From Motacilla alba alba (Eukaryota; Chordata; Aves; Passeriformes; Motacillidae), in NCBI RefSeq assembly GCF_015832195.1, contig NC_052017.1:106242929-106306928 (forward strand): DNA of 64,000 nucleotides. Direction: 5' to 3'. Positions 1 to 14,255 of this stretch are shown here, in pieces. Under the pieces are notes generated by a model. That model was not told the DNA's origin. It saw only the letters and a program-made list of their open reading frames with translations, and did not search any database. Within the stretch, counting starts at the first letter, position 1. Every line of letters begins with the position of its first letter. Both the position numbers and the translations under genes were made by a program.

Positions 1-504
1 GGTTTTAATGATTTCTGATTTTCACATTTTTCATAGCAGGGCGAAAATGTTTAACATTTCTTCTGAATGTTAATTTTGTATGTAGAAATTGGATCTCCAG
101 GTTACGAATGTCAGACAGGACTACCACAATTTACATCACAGGAGACATGGGGCCAGCCCTAGTCCACACAGGATGCTTCCTAGAATTACTAAAATTATCT
201 GTTTCCTACAATTTTCTGCAATCCTCGTCATCACTGTCAGATGTTCATTGAGACCCGTCAAATGTTTCTCAGACAAATGTCATGCTAAATGACCCCCTTA
301 CTCTCTTACTGAGGAGGTTTGATTAGAAGTCCTCAACTAGCAACACCATTTGCAAAATCTGTGTCTCAGGTGAGCTCAAGGTGAAGTAGCAAAGGGACTT
401 CACAGAGCACTACATGGGGACAGCCTCACAGGAGCCCTGCCAAAAACACAGCAAGGCATTGACCTTGGTCAGCATGGAAAATTAGTGGGCAAAGAGAAAA
501 AGTC
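1..504. other. Unassigned noncoding DNA
   Basis: AT-rich sequence with no repeat family recognised and no coding signature; the 67-codon frame at 89-292 has no recognisable motif. Confidence 0.6.
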
Positions 505-902
505 TCATAGGACATGGCTGAGGGAACTGGGGTTGTTTAACCTGGAGAAAAGGAGGCTTAGAGAAGACCTTATCGCTCTCTACAACAACCTAAAAGGAGG
601 ATGTAGCAAGGTAGGTATCTGTCTCTCCTCCAGAGAAGTAACTGACAGGACAAGAAGGAATGGCCTCAAGTTGTGCCAGGGGAAGTTTAGATTGGATGTT
701 TGGGGAAAAGGACTGTCAAGCATTGGAAGAGGGAAGTGCTGAAGGAAGTGCAGGGAAGTGGCGGAGTCACCAGCTCTGGAGGTGTTAGAGTAGCTGTAGC
801 ACTTAAAAACATGATATGGTGGAGTTGGCAGTGCTGGGTTAATGGTCGGACTCAACCTTAGAGGTCTTTCCGAGCCTGAAAGATTCAGTGATTCTATGAT
901 TT
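505..902 (+). mobile_element. CR1 LINE 3' fragment
   Basis: This is a 5'-truncated CR1 in sense orientation. Diagnostic blocks are GAGGGAACTGGGGTTGTTTAA, GAGAAGACCTTATCGCTCTC, GACAGGACAAGAAGGAATGG, GTTTAGATTGGATGTTTGGG and the terminal GATTCAGTGATTCTATGATT. It includes the last ORF2 codons and the 3' UTR. The copy has many substitutions and gaps. Overlapping small open frames are repeat-derived. Confidence 0.9.
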
Positions 903-1379
903 CAAGACTTCTGTGTGCTGTATATTCCCCCTTCCCTTGCACACTTCTTGAAGAGTTGGACATAGCTGTTGTTTCAGGCATAACCCGATGAATGCCTAGA
1001 CATGAGAAGGCACAACACCTCGCCTCTGGATGTTGTGCTATTGACAGTCACGGGAATGACCAGGAGGGTAAGCACTGCTAAACTCAAACACGTCGGGAGC
1101 TGGGAAGAATGCCTGATTCCAGCTGCCTGCACCAGGTCCCGGCGGTAGCAGAACTGATGCATTCAGGCAAGGTGATACAGGTCACTGTTGCTGGGGTAGT
1201 GAGGGAAAGACAAGAAAGTGAGAAGAGAAGAGCATCTCTGCCTTGCTGCCCAGACCCGTCGGGCAGATAAACCACAACCAAGAGAGCCTGGCTGGCCCCA
1301 GTGGAGGTGGTCCCTTGACATCCCCGAGGCAGCCCAGGCCATGGCAGAAGATCCAACCATCAAGGAAGCAGCTGGCCTT

Positions 1380-1560
1380 AGCAGGCAAAAAAAAAAAAAA
1401 AAAAAAAAAAGCAAAACAGAACAGAGCCAGAGGCAACAGCAGTGGAAGAGGCAGGGGGGAACTGGTCTAGGAGCTGTTTATTCAGAGACACTACCGCTGC
1501 CCCTGACAACCCACCACAAGCACAGTCCATTTTTGTAGGTATATGCATTTTATAGTAAAA
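1380..1560 (-). mobile_element. Possible LTR-like segment with A24 tract
   Basis: On the minus strand TATAAAAT (about 1554-1547) precedes AATAAA (1482-1477, in CTGAATAAACAGC) by about 72 nt, followed by a pyrimidine-rich region that ends in T24 (plus-strand A24, 1387-1410). The order fits a retroviral U3-R-U5 junction, but ends and family are unknown. Confidence 0.25.
1387..1410 (+). repeat. A24 homopolymer
   Basis: Twenty-four uninterrupted A. It could be a retroposed poly(A) tail, but no insert with defined ends precedes it. Confidence 0.98.
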
Positions 1561-2351
1561 AGTTATGGAGCCTTAATGTTTCCTTAACTGCTCTTATCTA
1601 TAAATATTAGTAGATAGACTGTCTTTTCTCTATACACAATTTCATAATAATAGAGTGTATCCCAGCTTTGCAAAGCCCTAGTCATCTATTTGCCTAGGGT
1701 AAGTAATTTCTTATGAGTGACAAGAGTATTCAGACTTTCTTTCTCAGCATTTACAGGGAGGCAGGGAGATTTGGGGGCTCACTGTGGTAAACGTTCAAAA
1801 TTTTAAGAAACTCACAACATTTCAATATTCTAATGATCTCCTGAAGGTTACAGCTTTTTTTGTTTTGTTTTGTTTATTCATTTGGGGTTTACATCATTAT
1901 GTAGCCTGGTATGATATATTTTTCTTTGCTTCAAAGAATATCAAACTAGAGTATGTACAAAGGAGGTAATGGTAACTGTTTCTGCTAACTATTTAGTGCT
2001 TTAACCAAATTCGGCTGTATACCGTGGAAGGATTTTAATCACTGCACTATTAGATGAAAGGACAGTAGAGGTAATTCCCCCTTTTCTCCCCTTCCCTCTA
2101 ATCTTCATCACAGGTATCAGCATTCCACTTGAAGATTGAGAAAACCTTTTATTTGTGGATCTCAAAAAAGATAAGACTGACACAGAAGCCAAACATTGCC
2201 AAGTTTTTTAAAGGTGTTCAGACAACATGAACTCTAGAAATCCACTATAAGGTGGATTTTAGCACGTCCAGACACATTCAGGAGTTTTAGGGTCACAAGT
2301 CTAAACCTGGGCACCTGCAGGAAGACTAAGAGCAGTATTAGGTACCTGACC

Positions 2352-2368
2352 TTTTTTTTTTTTTTTTT
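2352..2368 (+). repeat. T17 homopolymer
   Basis: Seventeen uninterrupted T between GACC and GCACC. Confidence 0.98.
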
Positions 2369-5300
2369 GCACCTTATCCCAAAGTACTTTTTAAAGGGTA
2401 CAGGATACAACTCCACAGCTTTGACCATGACCCTGATTTAATAACTTCTTGCACACTGGAAGGCATTTGTTCTTAGGCCAAAATTCATCATCTCTATGAA
2501 CCACTGCCATGTTTTGCACTAGTTTGGTAGAAATTAAATCTCCACTTCAGAGGAAAAAGATAAGTTTTAACTGTTTTTGCTGTAACTTTAACTGGTTTTA
2601 ACTGACTCCTTGGTCCCTTCAATTGTTAAGTTGCTTTAAGTGAAAAAAATATTCATTGTCCCTGAACTGATATGGTGAGTGTGCCAACAGCCTTTTGAGA
2701 AGCCTGCTGTCTCTAGGTTCAGATCAGCAAGGCAGTCAAGCACATACTTTCCTTCAGGTATGTACTTAGTCCCCTTAACTTGCTGCTTTCACAGCAGGTT
2801 AGAAAAGCGAAGCACATACTTAAAGGTAGGCATACACTTACCTTTCCCCTTCCTTATTACAGCACTCAGAACCAGTGAAGAACCCTAACTGTAGCCAAAT
2901 TCCTGTTTCTACTAATTCTGAAAACAAGCACAAATGTTTACTTAAAATATTAATATGCTTACCATATCTTATCTTTGACATAATTGCTTTAATTAAAGGA
3001 ATTTATAAAAACGAATGTTGTGCCTACATGCCCTAGCAGTAATGTGTGAGAATAATGGAATTTCGAGTGGCTGGTTTATTAATCTTAAAATATCTACTTG
3101 GAATGAAACAAGTAAAATTGTAAATTGGGGAGAAATAAATGATTTAATCATTGATGAGTTGTGTTTATACATATATAGGTTTACACTATCTGATTAGATT
3201 TGAACATATTTTTTCATGTTTATAATTTATAAAATAGAAAAAATAAATATGAAGCATGTCATTTTACTGTTTCTGGTAGAAATTTTTTAGATTGTATTGA
3301 CCTTTGATGTGGATAAAATTTACAAGGCAAAATTACCAAGATCTTTAATACTCTGCATACACCACTATTAATATTGTATACTTCATATACTTGCATAACC
3401 AACCCTAGTCTACTATCCTGTTGCTACACACATCACACGTGTCTTTCTCCAATGTATTTCCTTCTCTGCTCTACAGAAAGCTTCCTTCAATCTGTCTCCA
3501 GTGCATTGCAGTCAGGTGAAGTCTTCATTGACCTCTTCATAGCCATCTCTGCCTTCCTGAACCTGTGAACAACTTCAGATATGATTTCCCTAACTTTTTC
3601 TTGAAATTGATTTTCCTCTGGCTTCTCTGTCTCCTTCTACCTGTCCTTCTGTCTCTGTAAATTTTTTTTCTGATATGTCCTAGTCACCACTGACCATGTT
3701 ATCCAATATCACCTCACTGGGTACTTTTTCTTCCTGCCAGCATCCCTCTGTCATCTCCTGGTTGTTACGTATATTGCAAACACATGCAAAGAACCATCTT
3801 TGTCTTCCACATTAATACAACACTCAGTACTGATCTGAATTCTAAGAAGTACGTGTTAATGTCTGGCTCCTGTGACATTGGAGCTACCTGAAGCTATGGG
3901 TTTATTTTGCTTGCTAATTTGTTTAAACAATTGTTAAAGGAATGGCAATGTATTGTTTACATGTATTTGTTTCATGTCTTCTTTGTGACACTGCCATATC
4001 TAATGTGATTATGCAGCAAAATAAACAATGTCAAATCATGACTTCTTTGTAGGGAAGTCTAGTCTCTTAGACTACAAGTCTGGCATACTAGCCAAAAGCA
4101 TACATAATTTAAAAGGCACTTTGAATACTTCCAGAAAAATTGTGTGAAATATTGGTGAGCTTGAAGGGAAGAAACTACACAGAGGTTAAGTTGCATGAGA
4201 AAATCTTTTTTCCCAACTACGATGCTATTAAAAAATAAATGACCTTTTTTTTGTGTGTGCATATTTTCTCATCAGTGATGTGGTACAGCTCACAGACTAG
4301 AAGAGACCCCATGTCAAGAATGTATTTGTTTATGTCCCCACCTGTTTGGAAAACTACTCAATTGATCAGTGAAAGAAATACAGTTATGTGCTCTGAGTAG
4401 GAGTGCTAAGATGTTCAAGGTTAGTCAAGCTTACTGTACAGGTCATCTTTTTTTTTGATACAGATGTTCTCACCTAACCACCTTCACTCCTTACCAGCAT
4501 GCTCAGCCAGGTGAAGAACTACTAAACCAACAAAAGCTGCATAAGATACAAAGAGGAATGCAACGTTGCTTTAACCTTTAGTCAGCCTGGACATAATAAC
4601 TGCACACAGAAATTTAATTTGACAGTTACAGATTTTGAGTGTAGAGAAAATTTTGATGTTGCTTATCTCTGCCCTTGCCTGTGAGTTCTGAACTGAGGTT
4701 CATAAGGTCATTAATTCTAATAGCAATGGGAAAGCAGGAGAAAGACAGATACCATGGCATTAAACAAAAATCTGAAAAGCAAGAGTGATTTAATGTTTAA
4801 ATCCAATCTCCTTTCTATTATGTTAGGGAATTTGAGATGTACTTTTTTAATCTTATCTTCTAGGATTTTTTTTCCAGAAGAAAACTTCCCCATAAATTCA
4901 CAAAACGTTCTGGCACTTGGTATGGTTTTACACTCTGAGAATTTATTATTCATGAAATAGGTCTTTTGAAGTACAATTTCTAAGTACTGATGTTTTATCT
5001 CTAAGCGGTGAACATGAGCAGAGGCTTAAAGACCCACTGACAATCACTCAGGAATAGCTCAACTGCTCATGTCTGGGCGAGGTCTTCCCCACACAGGGAA
5101 CCTTTTGTAAATATTAGTTACTAGAATCACAACACTAATACATGTAGTTAATAATTATCACAATGTGCCAAAACTGCACAGTTTGCTCCCTGATTACAAT
5201 ATTAAATTGCTATTGAGCTGTGGTATTTGCTTCAGGCAATACTACTGAGAAGCCTCCAAAGACTTTGGTTGGCCTCCCTGCACAAGCTTGGGAAATGCAT

Positions 5301-7336
5301 GCCTGCACAGAAAGCAGAGGCAGTGCTGGGGTTTGCCAGAAAACAAACAAACCTCAGACAATAGAAAGAAAGTTTTATCAGAGCTGAAGTGTCCTTTCAC
5401 TTGGGAACTGTCATCTCATGAAAGTAAAATTCACACACACTTGATTAGGGCTTCTGTGGCAGACCATTACCAGGAGTGAGGTGATTCAAGCTGTGTGTGG
5501 AGCATCCTGCACAGCCAGCTCTGAAAGCTTTGTTTTAGTTGCTTTTGATGGCATCTAAAAAGCTGCTAATCCACTTCAGAAAAGTCCAGAGGTTGTGCCT
5601 GACATGTTTTTGTTCATCTATCAACGGATGTTTTCTGTGGATACTTTTGTCAGTTGTCCTGCAGATAAAGTAGTTTGGGATGGCCAATGGGAAGCACCAT
5701 TGATACCATTGTTCATCTTGGTCACACATTCAAAATCATAATGGGTCTCAACACAAACCCTAATCTTCAGCTTCCAGTCTTCATTCCTTATCTTTCTAAA
5801 TCCATGAACCAAACTGCCTAATTTGCAGAGTCTCCATTTGAATATAAAGTTCAAAAATGGTTTAATCTCTTTCCTTAGATTTTGGGCATTTAGACTGGTA
5901 CCAACATTCAGACAAGCTTAGGAAAGGGTCTAAAAGGTATAGTGATGTGTGAGCCCAGATCAGGTCACAGATTAAGGTTTTTTCTTGAGAACAAGTGTTG
6001 GAAAATGCCTCTTCACTGTCATCTACCTAGCGCTCAGTAATCTGCTATGTAAATGTAGCCCTTATTTGGTGGGAAGAGAAGGTGTAACAAGTCTATCGGA
6101 AGCAAAGTTTCAGATTCAGGATTTCTGACTCAGGAATCTTTGCCTGTGATTGAAGATCACTTCTCTGTGATTTTTCTAAAGTGAATGCATTCAATGTTTT
6201 GTGAAGTTCTGAAGACAGCATAGCCAGAAGGATTGCAGTTTATTAGGGTGTCAGTAGGAGTAGCCCAGAAATGTGATTTGCAGGTACAGATTCCAATCCT
6301 TGCACTTAGAAAAGGCTGTTGAAAGAGAGAATGCAGGCTTTTGACTCCTTCTATAAAGCAAAGCCAGGTGTTTTCACTTGGAAAGTGCAGGTGCAAGTTT
6401 ATGTACTTGGGTTTATCAGGCCCAAGTTGAAACTGTATCCCTTATGAGATCATAGGCTATTGTCCACCTTCTGCACCATTAAGGCATGCGATTCATGTAT
6501 GTTCTGGGACTTAGTCTTGAAATCACTGTGCTGGGTTTTCTAACTCATTTCTTGGTGAGTTTTATGGTTTCTTTTACAGAGCTATGTGAGTTACATGGGG
6601 CAAGGCTTCCATGCTCCTTCAGAAAACATATGTTAAATCAAAATAGTAGTAATATTATAACCCCTAGAAGGAGAAACAAAGAAAAAGGGACACATGTGTG
6701 CTGGATGCTTGCCTGAAACCGAGCATAGGTACCTCAGCTGAATTCAGCATTTGAAACTTACCTCTGATGTTTCCTCAGAGAAGATCCCAGCACTACTTGT
6801 CCTTTTTATTTATGTACTTGCTGAATTGCACAATGTATGTTTCAGGACTCAGCTGTCAGCCTTGTCCAGAATGAAATGTCATTCTTAAATTAAACCACAA
6901 AGGTGTTAAAAAGAAAAAGAAAAGGAAAATTTTGTCTCTAGACTGTTTTCAAGGTTCTTTTGAAACCCAAACATAAAAGCAAATTGAAAGGAACTGTTGT
7001 GCCATTAAATCTGTCCTGCTATGAACTTCTGCTTGTTCCCTAGTACCTATTTTATGGGACATTATTGTGCCCTATTTTAAATGTTCCAAGCAAAAATTGT
7101 TTCTATGTGTTCTTTTGGTTCACACACCAAACTCAGAATAAGGTAGATACTGTCTTTTTCTTCTGATTCTCTCCTGCCAGGAACAGCTGAGATATTTTAT
7201 AGCCTGTCAACAACCCCTCTTCAACAATAACCTGAAAAAGCAGATAGGCTATTACACAAGTAACAAGGGTCTGCTCTCTTTCTTCCAGTTTCTTCTTCTA
7301 CGACAGCTAACACAGAAAAAGATCAAGGATTGTCGT

Positions 7337-7375
7337 AAAAAAAAACCAAAAAAAAACCAAAAAAAACCCCAAAAA
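7337..7375 (+). repeat. A-rich simple repeat (A8-9 CC units)
   Basis: Runs of A separated by CC, an imperfect (AAAAAAAACC) tandem array of about four units. Confidence 0.9.
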
Positions 7376-10300
7376 GCAGAGAACTACCTGGTGATACCTA
7401 GTACACTGGCAGGTACGATTAATTATTTATGCAGTACCATGGGTAAAGCAGCAGGCAGGTCAGGTTCCTGAATCTGCTGTCTGTGGGTGTTTTGCTGATG
7501 TATGTCAGCTTCATTCTTGGTCAGATATTATGGCCCCATCCTGCTTCTGACTGTATCTGTCTTTTATTTGTGAATTTCCATCAAAGAAAAGGCACAGAGC
7601 TGGCAGGAAAACAACTTCTCAAATAGCATGTATGTATTTTGTTGATTCTGGATTGTACAATAATTTTATTCTGATCTTTCAGCCTTGATTCTGGACATAA
7701 TTTTTTGATTTTGAGACTGCAACAGCTGGAATAACTGTATTTAGTATGTATAATTTCCAAGGCAAAACTAGAAATCTGAAATCTTTATAAAGCCTAAAAT
7801 GAAGAGTAAGAGACAAGCTGGGGTTGGTAGTATTTTGAAGCTTATATAAAAGTTGTTGGTATGCTTTTTTTCTTTTTTTCCCTTAGCTTTTCTTTTTCTC
7901 ATCCTTTCTAATATACCTCTCTCTTCACTGACTTCTCACCAAAATTAGAGAATATCTTATCCATACTGTTAAAACTCTGATCCTGGATTTCGTAATCACC
8001 CCTTACCACTACAAGCATCGACTCAAATGGGCTGTGACTTCCCTATCTGCTCCTCCTTCTGATCCGCCATCAGTTCTGACAAGCTGCAGCAGCCTCTCTG
8101 GTTACACGGAACATCTCACTGACAAAATATCCCATCAGCCAGTATTAGTCTGAAGAGCGTGTCTCTCCCCAAAAGCCCTATGTCGTCACCACAAGTTACA
8201 ATGTGAAAGCCCTACCATCAGGGCATCACTCAAAATTTTTTCTCAGGCTGGCCTCACATGTTAACTTATCACCAAACTAAACTCTTTGCTGAAAGGCTGG
8301 AGCTTTATATTCACAGAGGGTGAAAATTGGTTCCACTGGGAAAGCTTCAAAGTCATTTCAGCCATTAAACTGTGGCTGGATGTATCATAAGTACAGGAGA
8401 GGTCGAGGCACTGCCTGTGAACCAGGGGACTTGGTGGAGAAGTTCCTGCTGAAATTGGCAGCTCAATTTTGTATTCTGTTTCAGTCCGACTCTGCAGCAG
8501 GAGCAAGTCGCGTTTGTACATGAGACTCATTATGCTTCCCCTGTTTAACATACCAATTACTTTCTGTATTTACCATGTTTAGAGCGACTTCATGTCAAAA
8601 ATTAATAATGCTAAAATAAAGAGCTGTGCTGATGTATGCTAAAGGGGAAGCATGGCAAACTAATAGAATGTGTAATGGAAACAGAAGATGGATTTGCAGC
8701 TGTGGGGATCACATCCAGATGAATTTCACAGTGTGCCATGGGGGGGGTCCTACAGAAGCTCCTGTGCTCTTTAAGGCACACTTCAGACTGTGATAAGTGT
8801 ATATCTTGTGACGTCGCAGCGCCTAAGTAATTTCACCCTATAAGCAGTGCAAATATGTAGTGGTGCCAGTCAGTCCCTCTAAGAGCTTTTACTCCTCCGA
8901 TTTTCCTGGCTGTCTCTCCACACTGGACAGAGTATTTGGGGAGCAAGTAATTAAGTTTGGGGCACAAGACGTTTTTGCCGTTTTTAAGTGACCTTTGTAC
9001 AAGCTTGGGCAATTAAAGAAACCCTGATTCATCCCTGCTGGTCCTGAGCAAACAGTATTAGCAGTATATCTCTATCTTCAAAACTCAGGAGTCCACCAAG
9101 GATTTTATCCAGGTTCCCCAGAGAACCTGACAACTCCATTGTATTAACCCTTCCTTACAAATTTTGAATTCAACATCTCTGTGGTACTGGGGCTTGAAAT
9201 CAGATTCTCTAGAAGACATGGACAAGTTGTCATGCACTGGGAAATATTTCCCTCCTCATGTTGATCAACACAGGGCAACAGAATGGCCAACCTCTAAATG
9301 GGAAGTAAGAGTAAGAGGACTATTGATTAGTGGTGTTTGAATAGTTGTCATTAATGGAGCTCATAAAAGCAGTGACAATATTTGTAATCATAACAGAAGG
9401 GAAGTTTATCTTTTCATTAAAAGAGAGCTTCTGTTTATGAAGACCTCAAGAAGCAACTAGTATACAGGCATGCCCTGTTATTTGTTACCTCCAGTTTCAG
9501 TGGGGCACCTGCTTTAGGATGGTATGGGAAAGATGCTGGCTTCTGAATCCCTTTGCTCACAAGCTGTGATTCCTTTCTGAGGAACAGTGTGAGGGAGAAA
9601 GGGAAGAAGCTCTGACTGTGCCTACTAGCTTCAGCAATAATGGATAGTGTTTTAATATTTTCCTGTTTTTCTGGCTTTGGAAAGCTAATCTATACCTAAG
9701 AAAACCAGTGGTTTTTACAATAAGAACACACTCAATACTGAGAACTTGCCTCATGTTTGCCCTTTTGAAAAGACAACCTTCACTAAGAAATCTGTATTTG
9801 ATAGTCCATTCAGTAGAGTTTTAAGAGATGCTTCATGTGCATAAACTTTCTCAGGGCCAAATCCCATGCTCTTTGCTCACTTTTTTCCTGTTTGAATTCC
9901 CACATGCCTTAGCAGAAGTTTGTTTTTCGTAGGTTTCTGCTATTTAACTGTCACTTTTTGTCCACTGCAAATGGACACACAGCTACACTCAGAAGGCAAA
10001 ACAAAGTTCTTTCTTTACACTGCATCACCTACATGTCATGAAATCTCTGCTAGCAAAGATATGCAAGCATTATTGTTGTGTAAACATTATTGGTCTCTTA
10101 CAAAAGAAGAAATTTCACTCATGCTGACGCTAAACAGGAAAAAGGGAGATATCCAGGAACACTTGTTAACAATCAGTGGGTTTACTGACTGGCTCATTAA
10201 CTGATAAGGAGTAAAGAGTTCTATTAATGATACAGTAGAGAGGAACCAGCTCACTTGTCCTGAAGAGGGTTGGTTTTGCAGGGCTAAAAATGATAAACAT

Positions 10301-13300
10301 TTTAGTTCTGAACTCAGGCAGAAATGGTCCACAATACACAAGAGCAGATCTGCTGAGTAAGAAGGTACCATTTTTATAGTATCGCTTTCAGAAAAAGACA
10401 TACATCAGCCTTTACTGTTAAACAAGCTCACTGTTTTTCTTACAACAGAAAGATCAAACATACATGATAGGAAATATAAATCACTGTTTCATCCTTCTTG
10501 GACTGAATGCAGGGCTACTTACCTCTTACTGACCATATGAAAGATAATACAAGTGGAGGAAAACCCCAGATTCCAATAACCTCCAGAAGACCTTCTTCTC
10601 ATGGTGTGGTGAGTGATGGGGTATGGCTTATGGCTACTAGTGAAGAGTGGCTAAAGTTGTCATTACTGCAGGTAGGAAGCACAAAAATGAACGCCAGCTT
10701 CATGGCCGGATGTTACACCCAGCCATGGAAGGCACTTTGCAATACTTTATATGCTGACCTCCAGAAATTAGGAGCAATAAACCCAACCACTTGAATATCT
10801 GTTTGTTTTTGCCATTAAAGCAGTATTTATTTTTCTATGCTTTAGACAGAAGGTGACCCAGTGGCACCAGAACCTGCTGTGTAGCTGTAAGAAGTGGCCA
10901 GTTTGTGGTGGTGTGTTTCTGCTGGGTGACAACACGGGGCTACTGGACGCTTGCGCTGAGGTCTCTGCTCATTCTAACACAGTCCCTGGGAGCAGTCACT
11001 CTAGGGTTTGTCTCAAATGGATTGACTAGTGTCAGTCAGCAATTTCTTAATGCTATAGACCAATTGTCTAAACAAACTTCCCAGTGAGAGGCCTTCAAGG
11101 AGGATTTTCCTCATGTCATTGTGAAAATCGGGCCATCTGGTGAGAGCATTCATTTAGGCTCGAAGACACCATTCTTGAGCTATTTTAATCAGAGCAAGGA
11201 CTTTTCCCTCATCCAAAGTGAATGTTTGGGTTTTTTTCTTTCATGATCTTCTAAATCAGATCCCAGTTTGGAAAACAACACATATTTTCACTGTACTGCA
11301 AAAGCCATTTCTCTGCATGCTGTGAGTTTTAACTCTCTAAGACATGCGCTAAAAGCTATCTATATCATAAATTATGCTACAAAACCTAGCTACTTGCTGT
11401 AATTACAGGATTCGGTTAATAGCAGTAATTTGTAACTGCTCAAAGTTATGAATAACTCTATAATTTCAGAGCAGTTCATTGCCTGGACCCGAAGGAACCT
11501 CCTTCTTTGAATCCTAATAGGTATTTTTAAAGTAATCTCACCTCTTGCCAGGAACTTAGCAAAAATATTAGGTGGAAGGGTGGAGAATTCAGAGATTCAT
11601 GTGAGAATAGCAAAGATGTGACTGTGTTGGGATTCCAGAAAAAAAACCCAGAAATCTCACACCAGAAGTCTGGTAAATAACTTAGGGACAAATAACATTT
11701 TACTGATCAAAAACATACTATAATTTGCATGAGTCACATTAGGAATATACAATTGATTTCATGCAAGGGAAGATAATCAAGGAGTCTGAATCTGAAATCT
11801 GTCTCCAGCAAGTAATGTGCACCTTTCTATGTGATAATTGTACAACTTGAGGCCATCTACAAAATGCAAACAGAATAATTAATATCTCTCTCATAACATA
11901 AAATGGTGGGATGGACTAATGTTGTTTGATCTCCTTGAGTCCTTTCCTTGTAATAAGCTCTTATTTTGTATTGCATTATGCATAGTATATTCACTCACGC
12001 CTCACTGTTGCAATGTTTTGTACCAAGACGATGAAAATAGGGGCCCCCTTTTACATGAACCCACACCACAGATTGCCAGAAGTAGCTCACATCTAACCTG
12101 AGGCCAATAGCTGCTGGGAAGTAATTAGTTGTAGTGCTGCTATAATCCCTTAGTAAATGTAAGCACAGCTCCTATTTGTGCTGAAGGTGAAATGTTTGTG
12201 GTAACAAATGCCCTTTTCTCTGAATAAAAATGTATTTACTTTTAATCAATTAGGGACTCATTATCAGCATTGTCTTCATCTCCCTAAACCTTGGCCTTCT
12301 GTGTATGAATTTAGTGTTAGGGGAGAGTGTCTTCAAGGTTATTAAGAGAATGTTGCAAAATAGCTCTAATGACCTGAATCAGCTAGGGATAGGCAGTCAG
12401 AAATTACAAGGCAGTCCTATTATCTCCTGGTACCTCCAGGCTCTCATCAGACCCTGCCTCTCCCTGAACAGGAGAGGAGGAGGACATTATTGCTGTTCCT
12501 GTTGAAGCATTGGGCACGTCACATGTTGCATGATGTGCACGTGAGCACATCCTGTGAAGAGCAGCCTCCGAAGGAGGAGAGGTACTCTGGGGCTTTGCTG
12601 CTAGGGACTCTGACCTGCAGACTTTGGAAGCTGACATGGAGAAATGTCTGCCTTAATTTAGGGAATGGAGCTGGCAGAGGAGCTGGGGGATGCCTGAGGG
12701 AGGTCTGTGGGACCTGGGGAGAGCCTGAACTGTGCAGTCCAGGGTCCCAGGCTGGCCGTGGGGCTGCCCACATCTGCTGGGCTCCTGTCTCTGCAGTGCT
12801 GAGTCTGCAATACATCACAGCCACTCAAGGGGATGGGGAGCTGCGTTCTGGCTTCTCCCCCAAGGCATCCAAGTGCCCCTCTCCCCAAGAGTGCTGCCAA
12901 ACCAAGGCATGCAGCTGAGTAACAGCGTCCTGGCCACAAGCAGCCCTTGAAGACCCTCTAGATGGCTGCAGCCCTTTCCCCTCCACCCACATCTGCAGAG
13001 ACAGCAGGGCTGAAAGTCTGAGCCACAAAGTTTTCCTGCTTTTAAAATCTGAGAAGAGAACTCTGGGAATTGGTTGCCATGAACTAAGGCAGTTGCTTTA
13101 GTTATTTTCAGTTTCCCCAATATGCTTTTCTTGGCCAGTCCTGGAAATAAAAGTTACAAATCTATTACAGTACGTAACTTCCCAGCAGAGGCCCTGCTGT
13201 GTGATAAGGCAAAGGGTCTTTCCAGCATGCTTTTCCAGGATGTGCACAGGAACAGAGGAGAATCCTGTGCTAAAAGCACAAGAATGGTGCTCCCCCTCAC

Positions 13301-13416
13301 TCACCTTTTGGGTGTTCATGTTTGGCCCCAGAAAAGCACCCACATCTAACAGGTGTGTCATCAGGGATGGGAGAGTATTGCAAGAGGTGAGAAGAAAATC
13401 ATTGTAGCAACCTGGG

Positions 13417-13434
13417 AAAAAAAAAAAAAAAAAA
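13417..13434 (+). repeat. A18 homopolymer
   Basis: Eighteen uninterrupted A. Confidence 0.98.
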
Positions 13435-14255
13435 GGATTTTCTGAATTTGTGGTTTCTTCAGCCAGCTATAGTATAGCCTGTTCTTCTGTGTGGTTATTC
13501 TGGCAAGTCATTTTTCCCTCCCTGTTTTTTGGTGTCCTACTCACCGCAAGGAGGGATGTGACTGATATTGCTGGATGTAAGAAAGTAACACTGACTTCAG
13601 GTATGGCTGCACTACCTGATATTGCCCTGGAAATTTGTTTTTAATTTTTTCGTTAGTTGAGATTTCAACATTGATTGTGAAATATTATGATCAATGAGAA
13701 TGGGGAAATCTTATTAGTGAGCTCACACTTTAGAGAGGAGAAACTCAGAATCAGTGTCTTTTCCCCGTGGAGGTTATGCGTTATCCCTCAATATACAGAA
13801 AAGTCTTCCACAGACAAATGAAATGGCAGTGCATGGCATGTGTGTGCTATTAGAGGAGCACAGAACTATGGTAGAAAATATGTGTGTTGCAGAGGGAAAT
13901 TTTGATTTTGAACACATGTGGTTAGCTTTTGATACAAAGCTCCACCATGACAAACTGTGATCTGGACTCATTATTACCTGCTTCTAGGATCACTTTCTAT
14001 AACATCAGCAATGCTGAATCAAGGCAGCATATTTGACTTACAAGAACAGCTTTAGCAAAGGGTAAATTGTGATAAAAATTGTCTCCTTCCTTGTTTCTTT
14101 GTACAGTGCAGATCAAGTGATACGCTCTCAGCAGTAATGCAGCCTGATCATTACTGAGCACTCTCCCTGGCATGCCTATAAGCAAACTTTCTATTGTTTC
14201 AATTAGATGATCTTGGGCATTCAGGGAATTTAATACTGATGCAGCTCAGCTCCTA

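Larger units (their letters stand above)
903..14255. other. Gene-free intergenic DNA
   Basis: No open frame here exceeds about 142 codons, and none shows domain motifs, splice structure or homology I recognise. The longest, 12490-12918, lies in a GC-richer patch (12640-12960) open on several frames at once, as expected from composition. Pyrimidine-rich stretches near 3400-3760 and 7860-8260 may be very old LINE remnants, not assignable by eye. The block 11330-11500 has homeobox-like words (TGTAATTACA at 11398-11407) but no further support. Confidence 0.6.

Noticed and set aside
7900..8260. Possible ancient L2/L3 coding remnant
   Set aside because: Pyrimidine-rich with a few similar words only; no continuous alignment by eye.
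9850..9900. Fragment resembling an old amniote repeat (GGGCCAAATCCCATGC)
   Set aside because: A single short word match.
12490..12918. 142-codon plus-strand frame
   Set aside because: Same reason; several frames are open together and no protein family is recognised.
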